A DNA stretch of 64,000 nt from Bacteroidaceae bacterium (GTDB taxonomy: Bacteria; Bacteroidota; Bacteroidia; Bacteroidales; Bacteroidaceae). A program made the translations under genes and the position numbers. Of this stretch, positions 1 through 9,232 are shown one piece after another. The stretch lies in contig JAFZFN010000013.1 of assembly GCA_017555875.1 (NCBI GenBank), forward strand, positions 62,001 through 126,000, read 5' to 3'. Numbering within the stretch: the first letter of the stretch is position 1; each line of letters begins with the position of its first letter. Below the pieces are notes generated by a model. The model saw only the letters and a program-made list of their open reading frames with translations, ran no database searches and was not told where the DNA came from.

Positions 1-1
1 T

Positions 2-3000
2 AACATCGCTTGGAACTCACTCAATGAGAAGACGGTGAGTGGTGCTGCATACGCCGACCTCTCTAATCTCCCTCTGCCTTCTCAGACAGAGACTCACACC
101 TCAGATGCAAAGTATCGCTACTACCTCAATACCTGTACCTTCGGTTACTCTATGACCTCATGGACATGGAAGCGTTGGCAGCAGGAGATCGACTGGATGG
201 CACTCCACGGTATCAACATGCCGCTCCAGCTCGTAGGTCTTGAGGAGGTATGGCGTACATTCCTCACTATGGAGGACGCTAATGGTAACCGCAAGTATGG
301 CTACTCCGACGAGGAGGCTAAGGCTTTCGTAGCTGGTCCTGCCTTTATCGCATGGTGGGCGATGAACAACCTCGAAGGCTGGGGTGGTACTGCCGCAGGT
401 TCAAAGAGTGGCTATAACAACCTAGCTGGTGCCGGTGGCGTGCAGGACGATGCATGGTATGCTCGCCAGAAGAAGCTCGCTAAGCAGATTGTAGAAGCAC
501 AGCGTGCCCTCGGTATGCAGCCTGTTATTCCCGGCTGGTCAGGTATGGTTCCCACTAACTTTGCCTCTAAGTCAAAATATGCTACTCGTGGTAATGGTGG
601 CAACTGGGCAGGTGACTTTGTGCGTCCGCTCCTCCTCAGCGTGAATAACAAGAAATATGCTGAGATTGCTGCCGACTACTATGAGTGCTTGCACGCCGTG
701 ATGGGCGAGAGCCAGTACTACTCTATGGACCCCTTCCACGAAGGTGGTGGTGCAGGTACTATGGAGGATTACGAGGCCCTCTATGCTGCTATGGAGGCTG
801 CGAAGGCTGGTTCGCAGTGGGTTATCCAGCAGTGGCAGTGGAGCGCTACTCAGAAGTACTCTTTGACTGCTGTTCCCGAGGGCCGTCTCATCGTGCTCGA
901 CCTCTTCTCTGACGGCTCACCCGCATTTGACAGCTACAACGGCTATGCTCCTCAGGATGCAGTATTCTGCGCTATCCCCAACTTTGGTGGTCGCTCAGGA
1001 TTGATGGGCCGCTTGCAGAATGTAACTGACAACTACTTCAAGTTTAAGACAAAGTATACAAGCATCAAGGGTATCGGTACTGCACCTGAGGCTATCGAGC
1101 AGACTCCCGTTACCTATGACTTGATCTATCAGCTCCCCTGGATGAATGGTGTGAAGCCCGATGTGGCTGCATGGGTAGATAACTATGCTGTTGCCCGTTA
1201 TGGTAAGAACAACAGCGTAGTGAAGGAGGCTTGGAGCCTGCTTCGTCAAGGTCCGCTCAACTATGGTGCCGACGGTATCCAAGGTCCTGTAGAAGATGTA
1301 TGGGCTGCTCGTCCTAACCTCAATGCTAGCGCAGCAAGTTACTGGGGTAAGACGCTTAATTATGATAAAGCAATTGCGACCTATACTAAGGAGCGTCACC
1401 AGATGTTGATTGATGCGGTATACAAACTCATCGATCAGGAAGACGAACTCGCTTTAGCTGATGGCTCTACCTATAAGAGCAACTACCTCTACGATATCGT
1501 CGAGTTTGGTGGTGCCGTGATGGCCGACTATGCTTACTATCTGTTAAAGGGTATTGCAGCAGCAAAGGGTGTTGATGAAAATCTCTATCAGGCTCGCAAG
1601 AATGCCTTCCTCCAACTCATCTTGGATATGGATGCCTTCAGAGGTACTAACCTCAACTTCCGTCTCGGTAAGTGGACTCAGGAGGCTCGTGATGCTGCAG
1701 GTGAAGTAGAGAATGCTACTACAGCCACCCCCGACTGGTATGAGTACAACAACGCCCGTACCATCGTGTCTACCTGGTCATCACCCGGTACCAACCTCAA
1801 CGATTACTCATACCGCTCATGGCAGGGTCTCTTGAAGGACTACTACTACAAGCGTTGGAAGTATTTCTTCGATAATAACTGTACTAATGGTGAGTATAAG
1901 TTCTTCGAGTGGAACTGGGCACATGGTATGAAGCACGAGGTAGGACAGACTGCTGTAAGCGATGTAGAGCTTACTGCAGATCAGGATGGTCATACCTCTA
2001 AGTACACTCGCGAACCTGAGGGTAACACCGTAGAGGAGGCTGTGAAGATGCTCGGTAAGTACATCATCCCCATCGCAATGGACGATGGTACTACCTACTA
2101 TGCTTACCGTACCTTCACCTATGACCTTACAGACAAGGCTACCGTGCGTGTTGCTGCAGGTGGAAATGTAGACTTTACTAAATTGTTCAATATCCCTGAT
2201 GATGCCGAGGTCTCAGGCACTGTGGTTAAGGGTGACTCTCCTGCGCAAGCGACTGCGGTTCCTGTTAAGGAGGATGCAGAAGGTAATTATACCGCGACCA
2301 TAACTTTGGCCGACGGTACTGAACTTTCTAATATTACCGTAGTATTGGTTGCTATGAATGACTTTGAGGAGGGTGTATATACTATTGCACTTCACCATGG
2401 TAACACCTCATATGATACCTATATCGCGAACAATGGTGGAAGGTATGAGTTGACGGCTGGGCAGAATGTCTCTCCTGCTGATGCTGATAAGATGTTTACC
2501 ATCGCTCCTTCAAGTCTTGGTTACACATTCTCAGCACAAGGACAGTATTTGAAGACACCTAAAGCCAACTCACTTACATTCTCAAGTAGTGAAAAAGATA
2601 TGGGTGCCTATATCATAGAGAAGCTCGGTGGCGATAATGAGTATAAGTTGAGGACGAGCAACAAATATCTGAATGCAGACGACGATTTCCTCTTTGCAAG
2701 CAGCAATGATGCTTCGACCTTTACTATCACCTCAGTATCTTCGTACCCCCTCACCGTCACTGCAGCTGGTATGGCTACTCTCTGTCTCCCGTTCAATGTA
2801 GAGTTGCCTCAAGGTATGGTGGCCTACGACCTTGTAGAGGAAAAGATTGTGAAGGAGGATAGCAAGGCTTATGCTTACATGCAAGTCATTGCCGAGACTG
2901 GAGATGTCTTGAAGGCTGGTACTCCTGTAATCGTGAAGGCTTACCCAGGTGATTATGCTTTGGACATCACCATGAGCAATGAGAATGCTGTAAGCTCTCT

Positions 3001-3346
3001 CGCCAATTCGCTCCTGGAGGGTAACTTCGTAAGTCAAACCTTGACGCAGGGTACAGATGTGAAGAAGTTCATCTTTGCCAATGGCACTCAGGGTGTGGGC
3101 TTCTACATCATGGATCCTGAGGGCACTATCGGTGCCAACAAGTGCTGGATGGAGTGGGCAATGCCTGCAGATGCTAACGTACGTTCACTCGTGATTCGCT
3201 TTGCCGACACTACTGATATCGAGAATGTGGAGGTGGCTCCTGAGCGTCCCGCTCAGCAAGGTATCTATAACCTTGCAGGACAGCGTCTTGAGGCTCCGCA
3301 GAAGGGTATCAATATCATTAATGGACGTAAGGTAATCGTTAAGTAA
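2..3346 (+). CDS. Alpha-N-acetylglucosaminidase (GH89), 5' end outside window
   Basis: The reading frame is open from the first bases, so the start and the N-terminal domain lie upstream; the GTG at 35 is internal. The visible part has the GH89 core: the segment YYLNTCTFGYSMTSW-x-W, then EIDWMALHGINMPL, and the DPFHEGG motif near residue 230, which in this family lies at the active site. The family releases terminal alpha-linked GlcNAc from host glycans such as mucin or heparan sulfate. After the catalytic region come beta-rich segments and a C-terminal tail (YNLAGQRL...GINIINGRKVIVK) like those on Prevotella surface proteins and type IX-sorted proteins. Sorting by that route is inferred. A 55-residue gene follows after 9 bases. 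Confidence 0.9.
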   Translation, partial: NIAWNSLNEKTVSGAAYADLSNLPLPSQTETHTSDAKYRYYLNTCTFGYSMTSWTWKRWQQEIDWMALHGINMPLQLVGLEEVWRTFLTMEDANGNRKYGYSDEEAKAFVAGPAFIAWWAMNNLEGWGGTAAGSKSGYNNLAGAGGVQDDAWYARQKKLAKQIVEAQRALGMQPVIPGWSGMVPTNFASKSKYATRGNGGNWAGDFVRPLLLSVNNKKYAEIAADYYECLHAVMGESQYYSMDPFHEGGGAGTMEDYEALYAAMEAAKAGSQWVIQQWQWSATQKYSLTAVPEGRLIVLDLFSDGSPAFDSYNGYAPQDAVFCAIPNFGGRSGLMGRLQNVTDNYFKFKTKYTSIKGIGTAPEAIEQTPVTYDLIYQLPWMNGVKPDVAAWVDNYAVARYGKNNSVVKEAWSLLRQGPLNYGADGIQGPVEDVWAARPNLNASAASYWGKTLNYDKAIATYTKERHQMLIDAVYKLIDQEDELALADGSTYKSNYLYDIVEFGGAVMADYAYYLLKGIAAAKGVDENLYQARKNAFLQLILDMDAFRGTNLNFRLGKWTQEARDAAGEVENATTATPDWYEYNNARTIVSTWSSPGTNLNDYSYRSWQGLLKDYYYKRWKYFFDNNCTNGEYKFFEWNWAHGMKHEVGQTAVSDVELTADQDGHTSKYTREPEGNTVEEAVKMLGKYIIPIAMDDGTTYYAYRTFTYDLTDKATVRVAAGGNVDFTKLFNIPDDAEVSGTVVKGDSPAQATAVPVKEDAEGNYTATITLADGTELSNITVVLVAMNDFEEGVYTIALHHGNTSYDTYIANNGGRYELTAGQNVSPADADKMFTIAPSSLGYTFSAQGQYLKTPKANSLTFSSSEKDMGAYIIEKLGGDNEYKLRTSNKYLNADDDFLFASSNDASTFTITSVSSYPLTVTAAGMATLCLPFNVELPQGMVAYDLVEEKIVKEDSKAYAYMQVIAETGDVLKAGTPVIVKAYPGDYALDITMSNENAVSSLANSLLEGNFVSQTLTQGTDVKKFIFANGTQGVGFYIMDPEGTIGANKCWMEWAMPADANVRSLVIRFADTTDIENVEVAPERPAQQGIYNLAGQRLEAPQKGINIINGRKVIVK

Positions 3347-3355
3347 GTTAAGACT

Positions 3356-3523
3356 ATGAAAAAGAATTATATAGCTCCCCAGATGGAGCAGGTGACCATA
3401 GAGCTTAGCAATATGCTCGCCGCATCGGAGAAGGTAGGCGTGTTCGCTAGCGACGATGATAAGGTGAATGCTTCTGAATCGCTCTCCAACGAACGCCGTG
3501 GATGGGGCGACCTGTGGAACTAA
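3356..3523 (+). CDS. Small partner protein with C-terminal RRGWGDLWN motif
   Basis: A 55-residue ORF starts with ATG 9 bases after the GH89 stop. It begins MKKNYIAPQMEQVTIEL and ends ERRGWGDLWN. A 58-residue ORF at 62365 has the same plan: MKK-x-Y-x-x-P at the start, an acidic Ser/Thr/Gly-rich middle, and LSN-x-RRG(G)WG-x-LW at the end. Both follow a surface protein with a sorting-type tail and both are followed by a terminator, so each is probably the last gene of an operon. There is no clear signal peptide or membrane segment. Function is unknown. A translated accessory or modified peptide is inference; finding the same plan twice makes a chance ORF unlikely. Confidence 0.75.
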   Translation: MKKNYIAPQMEQVTIELSNMLAASEKVGVFASDDDKVNASESLSNERRGWGDLWN

Positions 3524-3570
3524 CACTGACGATGAAGACTTGATGCTCATCGCTCGTGTGAAGTGATGAA

Positions 3571-3604
3571 GAGGCTGGCACAAGATGTGTCGGCCTCTTT
3601 TTGT
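3571..3604 (+). terminator. Intrinsic terminator after GH89 and small gene
   Basis: GAGGCTGGCACA pairs with TGTGTCGGCCTC across a short loop, with G-U pairs, and is followed by a run of five T. It ends the GH89 plus small-gene transcript. Confidence 0.8.
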
Positions 3605-3614
3605 GTGAAATAAC

Positions 3615-3645
3615 TTGCTGATGTGTGGGGAAAAGTGTACTTTTG
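3615..3645 (+). promoter_or_regulatory. Promoter of Xaa-Pro aminopeptidase gene
   Basis: TTG at 3615-3617 and TACTTTTG at 3638-3645 are 20 bases apart, which matches the Bacteroidetes form TTTG-N19/20-TAnnTTTG. The start codon is about 40 bases downstream. Confidence 0.6.
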
Positions 3646-3686
3646 TCTGTGTAGAGAATATAACGAACAAATATATAGAATAAATT

Positions 3687-5495
3687 ATGACTCCAAACGA
3701 AAAGATCCAAGCATTGCGTCAGCTGATGCAGGCCGAAGGGTGGGATGCCGTCATCATCTCGGGCACCGACCCTCATAGCAGTGAATATCTCCCTCAGCGC
3801 TGGCAGGTACGCCAGTGGGTGTCGGGCTTTACCGGCTCGGCAGGCACCGTAGTCGTCACACATGACTATGCAGGGCTGTGGACCGACTCGCGCTACTTCA
3901 TCCAAGCTGCCGCACAGCTCGAGGGCTCGGGCATGGAGTTGCACAAGCTGGGCACGCCTGGCGTGCTTGACTATCCCGAGTGGATGGCTGAGAACCTGCC
4001 CGCAAATAGTAACGTATGCGTGGATGGCCTCTGCATGCCGCTTGCTACGGTTCGCTCAATGCAAACGGGGTTTGCATCCAAAGGCATCTCCATCGTGAGC
4101 CGCCCCGACCTTATCGATGCGCTCTGGGCTGACCGCCCTGCGCTGCCCGATGCGCCTGCTTATGAACTGGGTATGGAATATACGGGGCGCTCCCGTGCCG
4201 ATAAGCTCGCTTGGTTGCGCGATGCCATCGCTGCCGAAGAGTGTGGGTCGATACTCCTCAGTAGCCTTGATGAGATCGCTTGGGTGCTCAACATACGCAG
4301 CAGTGACATTGCTCACACACCCGTAGTCATTGCCTACCTTTGGGTGGGTAGTGATCGTGCCGTGCTCTACACCACGGAGAGTAAGTTTGATGCTGAGCTC
4401 ACCGCAGCCCTCGCGGCTGATGGCGTGGAACTGGCTCCTTATGGCAGCATCGTGGCGAGCATCGCTACGTGGCCCAATGATACACCTATATATATAGATG
4501 GCGCGATGCTCAACTATGCCCTCTATGAAGAGGTAATCGCCCGCTTTGGTGAGGATGTGCATGACAGGACTTCACCAGTGAAGTTGGAGAAAGCGCTGAA
4601 GAACGAGACGGAGATACAGGGCTTCCGCGAGGCTTACCGCAAGGATGGTATCGTGCAGACCCGCTTCTTCCGTTGGCTCGAAGGGGCACTTGCCGAGGGC
4701 GAGCGCATCACCGAGATTGATGCTGCGAACAAGCTCATCAGTCTGCGCAAGGAGATGGATGGCTACATCGACGAGAGCTTTGCGCCCATCTCGGCCTATG
4801 GCGAGAATGCAGCCTTGCCTCACTACTCGGCTACGCCCGAGCAGTGCAGTGTGCTCGAGCCGCGCGGACTCTATCTGCTCGACTCGGGTGCTCACTACCT
4901 GGATGGTACGACCGACATCACGCGCACCATTCCGCTCGGTCCGCTCACCGAGGATGAGGCTTTCGACTACACCTGTGTGCTTCAGGGTATGATAGCCCTC
5001 TCGATGGCTTCGTTCCCCCGTGGCACCCGTGGCTGCCAGCTCGATGTGTTGGCCCGCATGCCGCTATGGAAGTATAACCGCAACTATGGTCATGGCACGG
5101 GTCACGGCGTGGGCCACGTGCTCTGTGTGCACGAGGGTCCGCAGGGTATGCGTCAGAACCTCCTCGACCAACCCATCCTTCCGGGCATGGTGACCTCTTG
5201 TGAGCCAGGTATGTATTGCGAAGGGCAGTATGGCATACGCCATGAGAATATGTTGCTATGCTATGAGGATGAGGCCAATGAGTTTGGCGACTGGCTAGCT
5301 TTCATGACGCTCACCTGCACCTATATCGACACCACACCGCTTGTGGAGGAGCTGCTCACCGAAGATGAGAAGATGTTTATCGACTGCTTCAACACCAGCG
5401 TTTACGAAACCCTCGCACCCGACCTCACGCCCGAGGAGGCTGCATGGCTGAAGACGAAGACCATCGACCGCCTGTTTGACCCAGAGGAGTTGTGA
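3687..5495 (+). CDS. Xaa-Pro aminopeptidase (M24B)
   Basis: A 602-residue cytoplasmic metallopeptidase that removes an N-terminal residue preceding proline. The first 300 residues are two creatinase-like N-terminal domains, followed by the M24 pita-bread fold. Metal ligands are visible as Asp about 399 (LLDSGAHY), Asp about 410 (TTDITRT), the His-rich GHGTGHGVGH, Glu in CEPGMYCEGQYG and Glu in RHEN. A short C-terminal M24_C-type segment follows. Length and three-domain layout match the long XPNPEP1-like type rather than the roughly 440-residue E. coli PepP. It is monocistronic, with its own promoter and a structured inverted repeat downstream. Confidence 0.92.
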   Translation: MTPNEKIQALRQLMQAEGWDAVIISGTDPHSSEYLPQRWQVRQWVSGFTGSAGTVVVTHDYAGLWTDSRYFIQAAAQLEGSGMELHKLGTPGVLDYPEWMAENLPANSNVCVDGLCMPLATVRSMQTGFASKGISIVSRPDLIDALWADRPALPDAPAYELGMEYTGRSRADKLAWLRDAIAAEECGSILLSSLDEIAWVLNIRSSDIAHTPVVIAYLWVGSDRAVLYTTESKFDAELTAALAADGVELAPYGSIVASIATWPNDTPIYIDGAMLNYALYEEVIARFGEDVHDRTSPVKLEKALKNETEIQGFREAYRKDGIVQTRFFRWLEGALAEGERITEIDAANKLISLRKEMDGYIDESFAPISAYGENAALPHYSATPEQCSVLEPRGLYLLDSGAHYLDGTTDITRTIPLGPLTEDEAFDYTCVLQGMIALSMASFPRGTRGCQLDVLARMPLWKYNRNYGHGTGHGVGHVLCVHEGPQGMRQNLLDQPILPGMVTSCEPGMYCEGQYGIRHENMLLCYEDEANEFGDWLAFMTLTCTYIDTTPLVEELLTEDEKMFIDCFNTSVYETLAPDLTPEEAAWLKTKTIDRLFDPEEL

Positions 5496-5515
5496 TTGTC
5501 TGGCAAATATAGTTG

Positions 5516-5603
5516 ACGTGAGTTCAATATAAGGCCATGCTTCCCTAAAAGCCCTTCATGGTTAGGAAGCAATTCCCTAAAAAACCTTATGTTGAACTCA
5601 CGT
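5516..5603. repeat. Nested inverted repeat between pepP-like gene and prfA
   Basis: The outer 19-base arms (5516-5534 and 5585-5603) are inverted repeats with one G-U mismatch. Inside lies a second pair, GCTTCCCTAA and TTAGGAAGC, with one bulge. The sequence TTCCCTAAAA also occurs twice in direct orientation. It may act as a transcription end for the upstream gene, although no T run follows directly, or it may be a small interspersed repeat. Confidence 0.7.
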
Positions 5604-5628
5604 TATTGTTAAAAAAATATAGTTTGTT

Positions 5629-5659
5629 TTTGTTCTCTATGGGGTTTTTACTAATTTTG
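5629..5659 (+). promoter_or_regulatory. prfA promoter
   Basis: TTTG at 5629-5632, 19 bases, then TAATTTTG at 5652-5659: a near-perfect Bacteroidetes primary-sigma promoter. The predicted 5' untranslated region is about 25 bases. Confidence 0.75.
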
Positions 5660-5689
5660 TGGGTTGAAGAATAAATTTTACATTATAAT

Positions 5690-6799
5690 ATGGCAGAAAA
5701 TAATTTGCTTACACGGCTCGACGGGCTCGTGGGGAAGTATGAGGAGATCGAACTCCTTATCACCGACCCTGCGGTGATTGCCGACATGCGTCGATTCGTG
5801 AAGCTCAACAAGGAATACAAAGAACTGGGTGCATTGATGGAGGCGCGTGCCCGCTACATGCAGCTCATCCGCCAGCTCGACGAGGCGAAGGAGCTCTTTG
5901 CTACGGAGAGTGATGCTGACATGCGTGAGATGGCACGCGAGGAAATCGATGTTTGCGAAGCGCAGATACCCGCCCTGGAAGAAGAGATCAAGCTACTGCT
6001 CGTGCCTGCCGACCCCGAGGACGACAAAAACGTCATCATGGAGATCCGTGGCGGTACGGGTGGCGACGAGGCGGCCCTCTTTGCGGGCGACCTCTTCAAG
6101 ATGTACATGAAGTACTGCGAGCAGAAGGGGTGGCGCGTCGAAGTATCGAGCTTCAACGAGGGCACTGCGGGCGGATACAAGGAAATCATCTTCAGCGTCA
6201 GCGGCGAGAAGGTGTATGGCACACTCAAGTATGAGTCGGGCGTGCACCGCGTGCAGCGCGTGCCTGCCACCGAGACGCAGGGCCGTGTGCACACCTCGGC
6301 TGCTACCGTGGCCTGTCTGCCCCAAGCCGAGGCCTTCGAGGTGGAGATTAACGAGGGCGAGATCAAGTGGGACACCTTCCGCTCATCGGGTGCCGGCGGA
6401 CAGAATGTGAACAAGGTGGAGTCGGGCGTACGTCTCCGCTACAACTGGAAGAACCCCCTCACGGGCGAAGTGGAGGAGATCCTCATCGAGTGTACCGAGA
6501 CGCGCGACCAGCCGAAGAACAAGGAACGCGCCTTGGCCCGCCTGCGCACCTTCATCTACGACAAGGAGCACCAGAAGTACATAGACGACATTGCCTCGAA
6601 ACGCAAGACGATGGTGTCCACCGGCGACCGCTCGGCCAAGATACGCACCTATAACTATCCCCAGGGGCGCATCACCGACCACCGCATCAACTACACCATC
6701 TACAACCTCGCGGCCTTCATGAACGGAGATATCCAGGACTGCATCGACCAACTCATGGTGGCCGAGAATGCGGAGCGACTGAAGGAGAGCGAACTCTGA
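5690..6799 (+). CDS. prfA: Peptide chain release factor 1
   Basis: A 369-residue class I release factor that reads UAA and UAG at the ribosomal A site. The PAT tripeptide that recognises the stop codon is at residues 192-194 (RVPATETQG), and the catalytic GGQ is at 236-238 in SSGAGGQNVNKVES. The PAT motif separates it from RF2, which carries SPF. The N-terminal PCRF helices take up the first 110 residues or so. Length is normal for the family. It has its own promoter 30 bases upstream and is followed by a repeat-rich spacer and pyrF. Confidence 0.97.
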   Translation: MAENNLLTRLDGLVGKYEEIELLITDPAVIADMRRFVKLNKEYKELGALMEARARYMQLIRQLDEAKELFATESDADMREMAREEIDVCEAQIPALEEEIKLLLVPADPEDDKNVIMEIRGGTGGDEAALFAGDLFKMYMKYCEQKGWRVEVSSFNEGTAGGYKEIIFSVSGEKVYGTLKYESGVHRVQRVPATETQGRVHTSAATVACLPQAEAFEVEINEGEIKWDTFRSSGAGGQNVNKVESGVRLRYNWKNPLTGEVEEILIECTETRDQPKNKERALARLRTFIYDKEHQKYIDDIASKRKTMVSTGDRSAKIRTYNYPQGRITDHRINYTIYNLAAFMNGDIQDCIDQLMVAENAERLKESEL

Positions 6800-6971
6800 T
6801 TTACAATTTGACAATTTACAAATTACAATTTATTGGGCGATTTGGAAATTTAATAATTTCATCTCCGCGAGCTATGCAAAATTGTTAAATAGCGCAATTG
6901 TAAATCAATGGTAAATGGTCAAATGGTAAATAAATAGTAAATAGTAAATTTGTAAATAGTAAATTGAAGTT
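6800..6971. repeat. AT-rich spacer made of short direct repeats
   Basis: The prfA-pyrF spacer contains runs of ACAATTTACAAATT-like units and then a series of GTAAATAGTAAAT-like units ending 4 bases before the pyrF ATG. No gene or clear promoter box is visible. Similar low-complexity spacers precede other genes in the window. Confidence 0.7.
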
Positions 6972-7805
6972 ATGAACAAACAACAACTTATCCAGAACAT
7001 CAAGGCACGCAAGTCATTCCTCTGCGTAGGCCTCGACACCGACACCAAGAAGATCCCCGCTCACCTCTTGAACGAGGAGGATCCCATCTTTGCCTTCAAC
7101 AAGGCTATCATCGACGCTACGGCCGACTACTGCGTGGCCTACAAGCCCAACCTCGCCTTCTACGAGTGCGACGGACTCAAGGGCTACGAGGCTTATGAGA
7201 AGACCATCGCCTACCTCAAGGCCAACTACCCCGACCACTTCATCATCGCTGACGCCAAGCGTGGTGACATCGGCAACACCTCATCGATGTATGCCCGCTC
7301 ATTCTTCGAGGAGCAGGACGTACACGCCCTCACCGTGGCACCCTACATGGGCGAAGACAGCGTGAAGCCCTTCCTCGCCTACGAAGGCAAGTGGGTGATA
7401 CTGTTGGCCTTGACATCTAACAAAGGTTCGCTCGACTTCCAGCTCATGGAGGACAAGGAGACTGGCGAACGCCTCTTCGAGAAGGTGCTCCGTCGCTCAC
7501 AGGAGTGGGGCAACGACGAGAACATGATGTACGTCGTAGGTGCCACCCGTGGCCAGCTCTTCGAGGACATCCGTAAGATTGTCCCCAACCACTTCCTCCT
7601 CGTGCCTGGTGTAGGCGCTCAGGGCGGTTCGCTCAGCGAGGTGTGCAAGTATGGCATCACCAAGGACTGTGGCCTGCTCGTCAACTCAAGCCGCGCCATC
7701 ATCTACGCTGACAACACCGAGAACTTCGCCGCTGTGGCTCGCGAAGAGGCTCGCAAGGTGCAGGAAGAGATGGCTGCAGAGCTCGTGAAGTACGGCGTCC
7801 TCTAA
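6972..7805 (+). CDS. pyrF: Orotidine 5'-phosphate decarboxylase
   Basis: A 277-residue enzyme for the last step of UMP synthesis, OMP to UMP plus CO2. The segment [15 protein letters not shown] carries the Asp-Lys-x-x-Asp catalytic array near residue 95, and [10 protein letters not shown] near the N-terminus fits the substrate-binding strand. Length and sequence fit the longer type 2 subfamily rather than the roughly 230-residue E. coli type. The HD-domain gene follows after only 10 bases, so the two are probably co-transcribed. Confidence 0.95.
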   Translation: MNKQQLIQNIKARKSFLCVGLDTDTKKIPAHLLNEEDPIFAFNKAIIDATADYCVAYKPNLAFYECDGLKGYEAYEKTIAYLKANYPDHFIIADAKRGDIGNTSSMYARSFFEEQDVHALTVAPYMGEDSVKPFLAYEGKWVILLALTSNKGSLDFQLMEDKETGERLFEKVLRRSQEWGNDENMMYVVGATRGQLFEDIRKIVPNHFLLVPGVGAQGGSLSEVCKYGITKDCGLLVNSSRAIIYADNTENFAAVAREEARKVQEEMAAELVKYGVL

Positions 7806-7815
7806 AGCATAGGCA

Positions 7816-9120
7816 ATGAAGTCGGGCAAGATTATCAACGACCCGGTGTTCGGGTTCATCAACATCCCTAAGGGGCTCATCATGGAGGTGGTGACACACC
7901 CCATGGTGCAGCGCCTGCATCGCATCAAGCAGCTGGGACTCTCGTGCATGGTGTATCCCGGTGCGCAGCACACGCGATTCCAGCATTCGCTGGGTGCCTT
8001 CTTCTTGATGACGGAGGCCATCAACTCGCTGCGTGGCAAGGGTGTGGAGATTACCGATCACGAGGCCGAGTCGGTGAAGATTGCCATCTTGCTTCACGAC
8101 GTGGGGCACGGCCCCTTCTCGCATGTGCTGGAGAACACCATCGTATCGGGCGTACACCACGAGGAGATATCGCTGCTCCTCATGGAGCGGATGAACCGCG
8201 AGCTGGGCGGACGCCTCGACCTCGCCATACGCATCTACAAGGATGAGTACGAGAAGCGCTTCCTGCACCAGCTGGTGAGTAGCCAGCTCGACATGGACCG
8301 CCTCGACTACCTCCGTCGCGACAGCTTCTATACGGGAGTTACCGAAGGCAACATCGGCTCGGCACGCATCATCAAGATGCTCGGTGTCAAGGACGACCAC
8401 CTCGTGGTGGAGTCGAAAGGGATCTACTCCATCGAGAACTTCCTCACTGCCCGCCGCCTGATGTACTGGCAGGTGTACCTGCACAAGACCTCGGTCGTGT
8501 GTGAGAAGATGCTCATCAACACGCTCACTCGTGCCAAGGAGCTGGCCAAGAGGGGCGAGGACCTCTATGTGACTCCTGCCCTGCGCTATTTCCTATATCG
8601 GGACATCACGCGTGAGGCATTCTTCAATGACGAGGTGTGTCTCGACACCTTCCTGCAGCTCGACGACAACGACATCTGGTGTGCCCTCAAGTGTTGGGTG
8701 ACTCACCCCGACAAGGTGCTCTCGACCCTCAGCAGCGGATTGGTCAACCGCCGTCTCTTCAAGGTAGAGATTTCGACCAAGCCCTTCAGCCGCGAGTATA
8801 AGTCTGAAATCACCGAGCGCATATGCAGCACCTTCGGTGTGAATAAGCGCGAGGCTGTCCACCTCATCTGTGCCACCACGCAGGAGAAGGATATGTACAG
8901 CCCCTTCGACGACCACATCGAGATACTCTACAACGATGGCACCACGTGCGACATCGCCGAGGCATCGGACATGTTCAACCTCTCGCTGCTGCAGAAGAAG
9001 GTGAAGAAGTACTTCCTCTGCTATCAGCGGATAGATGAAAGTGTAAAGATAAGGAAAGACGAAAACTGTTCGCGATGTGTCATCCCGAGCGTAGAGAGGG
9101 ATCCCGCGCAGGGACTATGA
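7816..9120 (+). CDS. HD-superfamily phosphohydrolase (dNTPase-like)
   Basis: A 434-residue cytoplasmic metal-dependent phosphohydrolase. HSLGAFFLM near residue 55 and ILLHDVGHGPFSH near residue 95 give the H...HD metal site, and QLDMDRLDYLRRDS supplies the later conserved Asp. This layout resembles the YwfO/SAMHD1-like group, so a nucleotide triphosphate is a likely substrate but is not shown. The last 14 or so residues (VIPSVERDPAQGL) and the stop codon are read from an interspersed palindrome beginning at 9079, so the native C-terminus was probably shorter or different. Confidence 0.88.
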   Translation: MKSGKIINDPVFGFINIPKGLIMEVVTHPMVQRLHRIKQLGLSCMVYPGAQHTRFQHSLGAFFLMTEAINSLRGKGVEITDHEAESVKIAILLHDVGHGPFSHVLENTIVSGVHHEEISLLLMERMNRELGGRLDLAIRIYKDEYEKRFLHQLVSSQLDMDRLDYLRRDSFYTGVTEGNIGSARIIKMLGVKDDHLVVESKGIYSIENFLTARRLMYWQVYLHKTSVVCEKMLINTLTRAKELAKRGEDLYVTPALRYFLYRDITREAFFNDEVCLDTFLQLDDNDIWCALKCWVTHPDKVLSTLSSGLVNRRLFKVEISTKPFSREYKSEITERICSTFGVNKREAVHLICATTQEKDMYSPFDDHIEILYNDGTTCDIAEASDMFNLSLLQKKVKKYFLCYQRIDESVKIRKDENCSRCVIPSVERDPAQGL

Positions 9121-9174
9121 AACCTTGCGTGAGACTCTGCGAGATCCCTCGGCGCTTCGCTTTGTCGGGATGAC
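9079..9174. repeat. Interspersed palindromic repeat, copy 1
   Basis: GTCATCCCGAGCG at the left is mirrored by CGGGATGAC at the right, with the internal arms GAGGGATC and GATCCCTC also inverted. A related, more decayed copy lies at 12997-13064. The repeat overlaps the 3' end of the HD gene and provides its stop codon. Hairpin-forming elements of this look are scattered in Bacteroidales genomes; the family name is not known to me. Confidence 0.8.
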
Positions 9175-9232
9175 AGAGACGCGCCCCCTACTCAACACAC
9201 ATAACACTACACACTAATCAAAATAAACAACT

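Noticed and set aside
35-37. GTG at 35 as the start of the GH89 gene
   Set aside because: The frame is open to the window edge and the GH89 family has a further N-terminal domain, so the gene begins upstream.
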